In this document: piece after piece, positions 57,625 to 64,000 of the stretch
How positions within the stretch are numbered: position 1 is the first letter of the stretch
Layout: the number at the start of each line of letters is the position of its first letter
NCBI RefSeq assembly: GCF_019710635.1
Contig: NZ_JAIFZS010000001.1
Coordinates: forward strand, 248,001-312,000
Length of the DNA: 64,000 nt
Direction: 5' to 3'
Source of the DNA: Mycolicibacterium xanthum
GTDB taxonomy: Bacteria > Actinomycetota > Actinomycetes > Mycobacteriales > Mycobacteriaceae
Notes under the pieces: generated by a model
The model's database searches: none
Seen by the model: only the letters and a program-made list of their open reading frames with translations
What the model was told of the DNA's origin: nothing
Position numbers and translations under genes: made by a program

Positions 57625-58743
57625 ATGTCCTACGAAAGTACGGCTGAACCCATCAAGGTCGGCTACCTGATGGACTTCACGCTGCCGCCGGGATTCCCCG
57701 AGGAACTGTTGGCGTCCTTCACCCAGACCTTCGATCTGATCTTTTCCGAGGCGGTCGAGCAGGGTTTGATGGACCGGCCGGTGCAGATGATCTACCGCGA
57801 GGTCGAAGGGCTGCCCAAGGGTTCGGTGAAGGCGGTGATCGACGCCTACGGCGAACTGGTCGACGAGGGCTGCCTGGTGGTGTTCGGGCCGAACATCACC
57901 GACAACTGCGTCGCGGTGCGCGAGGCGATCGAGGAGCGGTTCAGGGTTCCGGCGATCAGCGTCACCGGTACCGACGACTGGTTGGGTGAGTGGACCTTCG
58001 CGTTCCCGCAGGGTTCCATGACCGATGAGCCGATCTTCCTCGCCGACCTGATGGCCAAGCGGGGGCTCGCCGAGATCGGTGTGCTGGTGGAGCGCAGCCT
58101 CATCGGCGAGAGCTACCTGAAGAACCTCCGAAGCGCCTGTGCCCGCAAAGGTATTCGGATCGCCGCCGAAGTCTCGATCGCGCAGACGGCACAGGACATC
58201 AACGCCGCGGTGCAGACGCTGCACGAGGCCAAGGCCGAGGCGATCGTGCACCTCGGGTTCGGTTTCGGCATCGTTTTGATCAATCCGGCGCTCGAAGCGG
58301 TGGGCTGGGACCCGCCACGGTTCACCACGACCGCGTTCCAGAACGCCTGGGTCAACCCGATCATGTGGAACGCCTTCCTCGGCTGGATCGGCGTCGACCA
58401 GTACGACGAGGAGAACCCGATCGGCCAGGACTTCCTGGACCGCTACGCAGAGAAGTACGCCGGGAGCCGCCCCGAGTACTGCGTGACGGTGGTGAACCGC
58501 GATGTTGCCACCACCCTGGTGCAGGCTTTCGCCGATGCACATCCACTGAGCCCGCGTGGGGTCAAGGAGGCGCTGGAGCGGGTCAAGATGCTGCCGGCGG
58601 CCTCGGGTGCGCCGGGCACCCGGGTGTCGCTCGGAAAGTGGACCCGCCGCGCCTGGATGGGGGCCGGTTACCTGGTCGCCCGCGAGCTCGACGCCGACGG
58701 CGTCAACTCGCACCTGGTCGATCGCTTCGGAGCGGAGGGCTGA
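57625..58743 (+). CDS. ABC-type branched-chain-amino-acid-like substrate-binding protein without export signal
   Basis: This 372-residue protein belongs to the type I periplasmic binding fold (PVQMIYREVEGLPKGSVKAVIDAYGELVDEGCLVVFGPNITDNC, then VPAISVTGTDDWL). The N-terminus, MSYESTAEPIKVGYLMDF, goes straight into the fold with no signal peptide, lipobox or Tat motif. No upstream start adds one: GGAGG sits just before this ATG. No permease or ATPase gene is nearby. It may therefore be a cytoplasmic ligand binder or sensor. The AveC-like gene starts 3 bases after its stop. Confidence 0.87.
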   Translation: MSYESTAEPIKVGYLMDFTLPPGFPEELLASFTQTFDLIFSEAVEQGLMDRPVQMIYREVEGLPKGSVKAVIDAYGELVDEGCLVVFGPNITDNCVAVREAIEERFRVPAISVTGTDDWLGEWTFAFPQGSMTDEPIFLADLMAKRGLAEIGVLVERSLIGESYLKNLRSACARKGIRIAAEVSIAQTAQDINAAVQTLHEAKAEAIVHLGFGFGIVLINPALEAVGWDPPRFTTTAFQNAWVNPIMWNAFLGWIGVDQYDEENPIGQDFLDRYAEKYAGSRPEYCVTVVNRDVATTLVQAFADAHPLSPRGVKEALERVKMLPAASGAPGTRVSLGKWTRRAWMGAGYLVARELDADGVNSHLVDRFGAEG

Positions 58744-58746
58744 TCG

Positions 58747-59880
58747 ATGACCACACGAGAATCCAGGCCGGATGAGGTTCGAGCCGATGCAGCGGGTCCG
58801 GTCCGCACCGGCCCGAACTGGGGTCGGTGGATCGCGCTGTTCGCGTGGCTGGGATTCCTCGGGTTGTTCGCCGCCGTGGGGCGCGTTGCCGTCGACCCGC
58901 GGGTGGCGAACCCGAACGTCGAGGGGCGGCCCCGCCCGGTCGAGTTCCTGACCGGGTTCGATCACTGGCAGCTCGTCCCGCAGATCGGTGCGGCGATCAT
59001 GGTGGTGGTGCTGACCGTCGTCTTCATCCGCGGCTGGCGCAGGAACCCGGGCAGCCCGGTGCTGTTGATGGTGCTGTGCACGACGCTGATCGTGTGGCAG
59101 GACCCGATCATGAACTGGGCGCCGTTCGCGGTGTACAACCCGATGTTGTTGCACTGGCCGGAATCCTGGCCGCTGATCATGATGTCGCCGACCGTCGAAC
59201 CCTTCATCGTGTTCGGGTACGTGACGTTCTACTTCGGCCCGTACTTCCCGGCGATCTGGATCCTGCGCAAGCTGCAGGCGAAGTGGGGTCCACAGGCGTT
59301 CGCCTCCCGGCACCCGTTGATCAGCCTGGGCGCACTGGTGCTGGTGATCGGCTTCATCTTCGACGCCATCCTGGAGATCACCCTGGTGCGCACCGGGTTG
59401 TACATCTACTCCCAGGCGATTCCGTTCGGAACGTTGTTCCCCGGCAACACCTTCCAATTCCCGCTGCTCTGGGAGTCGCTGTCGGTCACCTTCGTGATGG
59501 TCCCAGCCGCCATCCTGGTGTACCGCGACGACACCGGAAAGTCGGTCGCTGAAAAGCTCGCGGCGAAGGCCAAACTGTTCCCGACGAAGCCGGTGCTCGG
59601 CACCTTCCTGGTGATGTTCGCGATCATCAATGTCTCCTACTTCGCATACGGGGCCTGGTTCTGGGCGATCAAGGCCTCCGGAGCGGCGACCTCGGTCGCC
59701 TGTCCTTGGCCGTTCCCCGAGGCGAAGGTGTACGACCCGCAGGGTTACTACGAACGGGAGGGCGCCGAAGGGCCCTACTCGGTGGGCAAGTGGGCCACCT
59801 GGCAGAGCGGGGTTCCCAACGGCCGCCCGGACGTCGAGCCGCCGCCGCCGGGCGAGGGTGCGTGCGCCACCGATGACTGA
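58747..59880 (+). CDS. AveC-like (spirocyclase-family) membrane protein
   Basis: This is a 377-residue polytopic membrane protein with about seven hydrophobic segments (starting WIALFAWLGFLGLFAAVG and ending LGTFLVMFAIINVSYFAYGAWF). The conserved-looking polar stretch WQDPIMNWAPFAVYNPMLLHWPESWP lies between helices 3 and 4. It resembles the AveC family, named for the avermectin protein that acts in spiroketal formation. No polyketide synthase is present, so a related chemistry or a transport/scaffold role is equally possible. It overlaps the following SDR by 8 bases. Confidence 0.8.
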   Translation: MTTRESRPDEVRADAAGPVRTGPNWGRWIALFAWLGFLGLFAAVGRVAVDPRVANPNVEGRPRPVEFLTGFDHWQLVPQIGAAIMVVVLTVVFIRGWRRNPGSPVLLMVLCTTLIVWQDPIMNWAPFAVYNPMLLHWPESWPLIMMSPTVEPFIVFGYVTFYFGPYFPAIWILRKLQAKWGPQAFASRHPLISLGALVLVIGFIFDAILEITLVRTGLYIYSQAIPFGTLFPGNTFQFPLLWESLSVTFVMVPAAILVYRDDTGKSVAEKLAAKAKLFPTKPVLGTFLVMFAIINVSYFAYGAWFWAIKASGAATSVACPWPFPEAKVYDPQGYYEREGAEGPYSVGKWATWQSGVPNGRPDVEPPPPGEGACATDD

Positions 59881-60898
59881 GGCCCGCGCTGTCGTCATCA
59901 CCGGCGCGTCACGGGGACTGGGCTTCGCGTCGGCCGTGCGTCTGTATCGCGAGGGCTGGCGGGTGGTTGCGGCGATGCGGACACCCGAGCGGGGGATGCC
60001 GCTGCTGCGGGAGGCGATCAGGCGCGGCGGGGCTGCCGAGGACCCGGCCCGGCTGGTCGGTGTCCGGCTCGACCTCACCGACCCGGCCTCGATCGCGGCG
60101 GCGGCCAAGGAGATCGAGGCCGTCGTCGGGGCGCCGTACGCGCTGGTGCACAACGCCGGGATCTCCGCGGCGGGAACCGTCGAAGAGGCCGATGTCGAGC
60201 TGTGGCAGAACATGTTCGAGACGCACGTCATCGGCCCCGTTGCGCTCACCAAGGCACTGCTACCCGGGATGCGCGCGGCGGGGGAGGGTCGCATCGTGCT
60301 GGTGTCCAGCGCCGGGGGAGTTCGCGGACAGCCCGGCATCGCGCCCTACTCGGCGGCCAAGGGCGCGCTCGAGCGGTGGGGCGAGTCGATGGCCGGCGAG
60401 ATCGCCCCGTTCGGTCTGGGGGTCACCGTGCTGGTGGCGGGTACCTACGACACCGACATCATCACCGATGCGGGCACCACGGACGACCGTGATTTCGGCG
60501 GGCCCTATGCACGGCTGCACACCACGATGAACACGCGGGGTCGCTTCGCGATGAGCTTCGCCCGGCCACCGGAGAAGTTCACCGACGGGCTGGTGCGCGT
60601 GCTGGAAGACGATCGCGCGTTCCGGCGCCGCGGTATCGGCCCGGATGCGTCGATACTGTTGGCGGCCAACCGGATTCTTCCGGCCTCGGGCATGCACCAG
60701 GTGTCCCGGATCGTCATGGGTATACCGCGGTTCGGCGCGATGCGGGACGGCGTGTGGCCGTTGACGGTCGCCCAGCGGGCGATGGTCCTCGCGACCAAGG
60801 TGCTGCCCCGGCCCGTCATGAACCGTCTGGCGGAGATTGCCACGAAACGAGCGGCTGCCAGACAGGCCGCCCAGCAGGAAGGCACAGGCAATGGCTGA
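59873..60898 (+). CDS. Short-chain dehydrogenase/reductase
   Basis: This 341-residue SDR has TGASRGLG, HNAGISAAG, VSSAGG and the catalytic YSAAK. The C-terminal 80 residues (about 240-341) are an extension, ending Lys/Arg/Ala-rich. Its ATG lies inside the end of the AveC-like gene (8-base overlap), and its own stop overlaps the aldehyde dehydrogenase start by 8 bases. With the ALDH it could oxidise an alcohol to a carboxylate in two steps. Confidence 0.9.
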   Translation: MTEARAVVITGASRGLGFASAVRLYREGWRVVAAMRTPERGMPLLREAIRRGGAAEDPARLVGVRLDLTDPASIAAAAKEIEAVVGAPYALVHNAGISAAGTVEEADVELWQNMFETHVIGPVALTKALLPGMRAAGEGRIVLVSSAGGVRGQPGIAPYSAAKGALERWGESMAGEIAPFGLGVTVLVAGTYDTDIITDAGTTDDRDFGGPYARLHTTMNTRGRFAMSFARPPEKFTDGLVRVLEDDRAFRRRGIGPDASILLAANRILPASGMHQVSRIVMGIPRFGAMRDGVWPLTVAQRAMVLATKVLPRPVMNRLAEIATKRAAARQAAQQEGTGNG

Positions 60899-62390
60899 CA
60901 CAGCGAAGGTCACCCACGAATCCCGGATGCTGATCGACGGCGAGCTGGTCGACGGCGCGGCGGGAACATTCACCAACGTCAACCCCGCCACCGAGGAGGT
61001 GCTCGGCGAGGTCACCAACGCGTCTGCGGCCGATATGCGCCGGGCGATCGACGCCGCGCGAGCGTCCTTCGACCAGACCGACTGGTCGACCAACCGGCAG
61101 TTGCGCAAGCGCTGCCTCGAACAGCTGCACGACGTCATCGCCGGCGAGCTCGAAGAACTCCGAGAGGAGCTCATCCTCGAGGTGGGGGCGCCCCGGGCCG
61201 TGACGTACGGGCCCCAGCTCGACGCGCCGTTCGCCGACGGGCTGAAATACCCGGCCCGGCTGATCGATACGTTTCCCTGGGAGACCGACCTGGGGGACGC
61301 GCTGGTCTCGGTGACCGGAGTCAACACCCGGCGCAAGGTCTGGCGCGAGCCGGTCGGAGTGGTCGGCGCGATCGTGCCCTGGAATTTCCCGTTCGAGGTC
61401 ACCATCAACAAATTGGGGCAGGCCATGGCGGCGGGGAACACCGTCGTGCTCAAACCCGCACCCGACACCCCGTTCAACGCGACCCGGCTGGGCCGGCTCA
61501 TCGCCGAGAAGACCGACATCCCGGCCGGTGTCGTCAACGTGGTCCCGGCGGCCGACCATCTCGTCGGCGAAGAGCTGACGATCTCACCGAAGGTCGACAT
61601 GATCTCGTTCACCGGCTCGACGGCCGTCGGCAAGCGCATCATGGAGAAGGGCGCGGCCACCATGAAGCGGCTGTTTCTAGAGCTGGGCGGCAAGTCCGCG
61701 ACGATCGTGTGCGACGACTTGGACGAAACAGCCTTCGCGACGGCTTGTCTGCTCGGCATCGGACCGCTGATGCACGCCGGGCAGGGTTGCGCGGCGCCCA
61801 CCCGGATGCTGCTGCCGCGCTCCCGGTATGACGAGGGCGTGGCGATCCTGAAGGGCATCTACGAGAACGTCGCCGCGGCAGACCCGCAGGATCCGGGAAC
61901 CATTTGCGGGCCGGTGATCTCGGCCAAGCAGCAGTCGCGGATTCTCGGCTACATCCGCAAGGGCGTCGACGAGGGCGCCACCCTGCTGGTCGGCAGCACA
62001 GAACCGCCGGCCGAGTTCGACAGGGGATTCTGGGTCAGCCCGACCCTGTTCACCGATGTCGACAATGCGATGACGATCGCGCAGGAGGAGATCTTCGGCC
62101 CGGTGCTCGCGGTCATCCCCTACAAGGACGACGACGACGCCGTGCGGATCGCCAACGACAGCGTCTACGGCCTGGCCGGCAACGTCGTATCCGCCTCACT
62201 GGAGCGCTCACTGGCCATCGCCGGCCGGTTGCGCGCGGGATTCATCGGCCTCAACGGCACCGTCGGCTACGGCGCCGACACCCCGTTCGGCGGATACAAG
62301 GACAGCGGTGTCGGGCGGCAGAACGGTGTCATCGGATTCGAGCAGTACACCGAAGTCAAATCGGTTGCCTACCCGGCCGAGCAGGCCTAG
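60891..62390 (+). CDS. Aldehyde dehydrogenase, NAD(P)-dependent
   Basis: This 499-residue ALDH superfamily enzyme has PWNFPFEVTINKLGQAMAAGNTVVLKPA, FTGSTAVGKRIM, the catalytic Glu in LELGGKSA and the catalytic Cys in HAGQGCAAPTR, followed by EEIFGPVLAVIPY. The ATG at 60891 is within the end of the SDR gene. It most likely oxidises the aldehyde formed by one of the cluster's dehydrogenases or P450s. The P450 gene starts 18 bases after its stop. Confidence 0.93.
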   Translation: MADTAKVTHESRMLIDGELVDGAAGTFTNVNPATEEVLGEVTNASAADMRRAIDAARASFDQTDWSTNRQLRKRCLEQLHDVIAGELEELREELILEVGAPRAVTYGPQLDAPFADGLKYPARLIDTFPWETDLGDALVSVTGVNTRRKVWREPVGVVGAIVPWNFPFEVTINKLGQAMAAGNTVVLKPAPDTPFNATRLGRLIAEKTDIPAGVVNVVPAADHLVGEELTISPKVDMISFTGSTAVGKRIMEKGAATMKRLFLELGGKSATIVCDDLDETAFATACLLGIGPLMHAGQGCAAPTRMLLPRSRYDEGVAILKGIYENVAAADPQDPGTICGPVISAKQQSRILGYIRKGVDEGATLLVGSTEPPAEFDRGFWVSPTLFTDVDNAMTIAQEEIFGPVLAVIPYKDDDDAVRIANDSVYGLAGNVVSASLERSLAIAGRLRAGFIGLNGTVGYGADTPFGGYKDSGVGRQNGVIGFEQYTEVKSVAYPAEQA

Positions 62391-62408
62391 CAGCCCAAGG
62401 AGGAAGCT

Positions 62409-63632
62409 TTGCCCCAGCTATTCGACGACCTCGAGGACTTCGGGTCGTTCGACGACGCAGTGTCCGGCGACGTCCGCGATCCGTTTCCCGAACTGGCTCG
62501 CCTGCGGCGGGAGGAGCCGATCCAGCGGATCGACACGTCGGTGATGCCCGGCGAGGAGGGCAAGCCGGTCTTCATCGTGTACCGCTACGAGGACGCGCAG
62601 CAGATGCTGCGGGACAACGTGACGTTCTCCTCGTCCGGCGTCATCGCCGCCTTCGGACCGGTGCTCGGCGAACGCGTCATGCTTGGCATGGACGAACCCG
62701 TGCACGGCCGGCTGCGCAGCCTGGTATCGAAGGCCTTCACCCAGAAGTCGTTGGCGCGCTGGGAAGACGAACTCGTCGGGCGCGTCGGCAACGAGCTCAT
62801 CGACAGGTTCGCGGCCGACGGCCGCGCCGATCTGGTCAAGCAGTTCACCTTCGATTACCCGAGCCGGATCATCGCGGGCCTGTTGGGCCTGCCGGAGCAG
62901 GACTACCCGCAGTTCCAGCGCTGGTCCATCTCGCTGCTGAGCTGGATTCTGAACCCCGAGCGCGGCCTGGCCGCGTCGGCGGCACTGTGCGACTACTTCG
63001 CCCCGATCCTGGAAGCCCGCCGGGCCCGGCCCGAGGACGACATGATCAGCCTGCTCGCCGATGCGCAGATCGACGGCGAAAAGCTGACCGACGAGGAGAT
63101 CTTCTCCTTCCTCCGGCTGCTGCTGCCCGCCGGGGTGGAGACGACCTACCGTGCGCTGGGCAACCTGCTGTTCGGGCTGCTCTCCGACACCGCGCAACTG
63201 GACGCGGTCCGCGCCGACCGGTCGCTGCTGCCGCAGGCGATCGAGGAGGCGGTGCGCTGGAACCCGCCGCTGCTGACCATCACGCGGACGACGACGCGCG
63301 ACACCGAGCTCGGTGGGGTGCAGATCCCGGAAGGGTGCTCGGTGCTGCCGATGCTCGGCTCCGCGAACCGCCAGGAAGATCGGTGGGACCAACCCGACGA
63401 GTTCGACATCTTCCGCACCCCCAAGAGCAATCTCGGCTGGGGCTACGGTGTGCACGTCTGCCTCGGCATGCACCTGGCCCGCCTGGAGATGCGCATCGCC
63501 GTCAACCTGCTGCTGGACCGGCTGCCGAATCTGCGCCTGGATCCCGACGGCGACGACCCGCACATCCGCGGCCAGGTCTTCCGGTCGCCGACCTCGCTGC
63601 CCGTGCTGTTCGATCCAAGGAGCGCTGCGTGA
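62409..63632 (+). CDS. Cytochrome P450
   Basis: This 407-residue soluble bacterial P450 has the oxygen-activation helix motif LLLPAGVETTYRALGN, the ExxR motif in AIEEAVRWNPPL and the haem-binding loop LGWGYGVHVCLGMHLARLE with the axial Cys. It starts with TTG, supported by an ideal AAGGAGG. No ferredoxin or reductase gene is in the visible part of the cluster; they may lie beyond the right edge. The substrate is unknown. The next P450 overlaps as GTGA. Confidence 0.94.
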   Translation: MPQLFDDLEDFGSFDDAVSGDVRDPFPELARLRREEPIQRIDTSVMPGEEGKPVFIVYRYEDAQQMLRDNVTFSSSGVIAAFGPVLGERVMLGMDEPVHGRLRSLVSKAFTQKSLARWEDELVGRVGNELIDRFAADGRADLVKQFTFDYPSRIIAGLLGLPEQDYPQFQRWSISLLSWILNPERGLAASAALCDYFAPILEARRARPEDDMISLLADAQIDGEKLTDEEIFSFLRLLLPAGVETTYRALGNLLFGLLSDTAQLDAVRADRSLLPQAIEEAVRWNPPLLTITRTTTRDTELGGVQIPEGCSVLPMLGSANRQEDRWDQPDEFDIFRTPKSNLGWGYGVHVCLGMHLARLEMRIAVNLLLDRLPNLRLDPDGDDPHIRGQVFRSPTSLPVLFDPRSAA

Positions 63633-64000
63633 ACGGTCCCGTCGACAACCCGATCGACTACGAGTCCGTCGACTACTTCACCGACGAGTCCCTCGTTCCC
63701 GACCCGTACCCCTACTTCGACCATCTACGGTCGAAATGCCCGGTGACAGAGGCGACCCCGTTCAACGTCCTGGCGGTCACCGGCTACGCCGAGGCACTGT
63801 CGGTCTACAAGAACCCCGCGTTCTCGTCATGTGTGTCGGTGGCCGGTCCGTTCTCCGGCATGCCGATCACGCCGGGGGACAGCGACGATGTGAGCGATCT
63901 GATCGAGCAGTACCGCGCCGCGGTACCGATGGCGGAGCACATCACCTCGCAGGACCCACCGTTGCACACCCGAACCCGGAGCCTGTTGAGCAGGCTGATC
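63629..64000 (+). CDS. Second cytochrome P450, N-terminal part
   Basis: About 124 residues are visible before the window ends. The sequence DPYPYFDHLRSKCPVTEATPFNVLAVTGYAEALSVYKNPAFSSC and the helix C pattern SQDPPLHTRTRSLLSRL are typical of the N-terminal third of a bacterial P450. The haem-binding Cys lies outside. GTG overlaps the preceding stop by 4 bases, with AAGGAG upstream. Two consecutive P450s suggest successive oxidations or alternative substrates. Confidence 0.9.
   Translation, partial: MNGPVDNPIDYESVDYFTDESLVPDPYPYFDHLRSKCPVTEATPFNVLAVTGYAEALSVYKNPAFSSCVSVAGPFSGMPITPGDSDDVSDLIEQYRAAVPMAEHITSQDPPLHTRTRSLLSRLI

Noticed and set aside
57625..59880. The binding protein and the AveC-like membrane protein considered as an ABC transporter.
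   Set aside because: No ATPase gene is present, the membrane protein lacks permease signatures, and the binding protein has no export signal.

Overview
The window is GC-rich actinobacterial DNA. From position 17066 to 52416 the gene order follows the Mycobacterium tuberculosis block Rv2971 to Rv2901c as I remember it: aldo/keto reductase, lipN, DsbA-like, VKOR, pyc, rsmD, coaD, sepIVA, yceD, rnc, mutM, osmC, acyP, smc, ftsY, amt, glnB, glnD, ffh, amidohydrolase, dacB, rpsP, khpA, rimM, trmD, lppW, rplS, lepB, rnhB, DUF2469. With the aromatic-catabolism and P450 genes on either side, this points to an environmental Mycolicibacterium-like species. No rRNA, tRNA, CRISPR array, insertion sequence or prophage gene was found.

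Region 1 (1-12034) degrades benzoate to muconolactone. A leftward catR-catB-catA-catC operon diverges from a rightward benA-benB-benCD-benK operon followed by a LuxR/LAL activator gene. BenAB with its reductase oxidises benzoate to a cis-diol, a dehydrogenase gives catechol, CatA opens the ring, and CatB and CatC make muconolactone and the enol-lactone. The reductase (BenC), a GntR-type FCD ligand-binding domain and the diol dehydrogenase (BenD) are one polypeptide. The cat/ben intergenic region holds a perfect LysR-type box and a cluster of CCTAG/CTAGG half-sites.

Region 2 (12097-16772) is accessory: an XRE/MmyB-like regulator, a carboxylesterase and a DUF2255 gene that each carry one frameshift, and an exported carboxymuconolactone-decarboxylase/cupin pair.

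Region 3 (17066-52416) is the conserved core: redox folding, pyruvate carboxylase, ribosome and tRNA maturation, chromosome condensation, the SRP pathway, nitrogen control (amt-glnB-glnD behind a four-half-site GlnR operator), D,D-carboxypeptidases, and the rpsP-rimM-trmD and rplS-lepB-rnhB groups. Departures from the expected layout are a type 2 IPP isomerase gene between smc and ftsY, a doubled dacB, and a frameshifted alpha/beta hydrolase between short repeats. rpsP and rplS share a promoter-like module. pyc has an out-of-place run of A/T-ending codons, and rsmD appears to start at CTG.

Region 4 (52429-64000, running off the right edge) is the best candidate for an undescribed system. It encodes a double-TetR regulator, a leftward SDR, a VWA protein with a MoxR/NorQ-type ATPase, an ABC-type substrate-binding protein with no export signal, an AveC-like membrane protein, a second SDR, an aldehyde dehydrogenase and two cytochromes P450. 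The last five form a chain of overlapping or tightly spaced genes. The same 14-base motif lies upstream of both the VWA gene and the binding-protein gene. I infer an inducible oxidation pathway for a hydrophobic compound with its own chaperone-like activation pair; the substrate cannot be read from the sequence.
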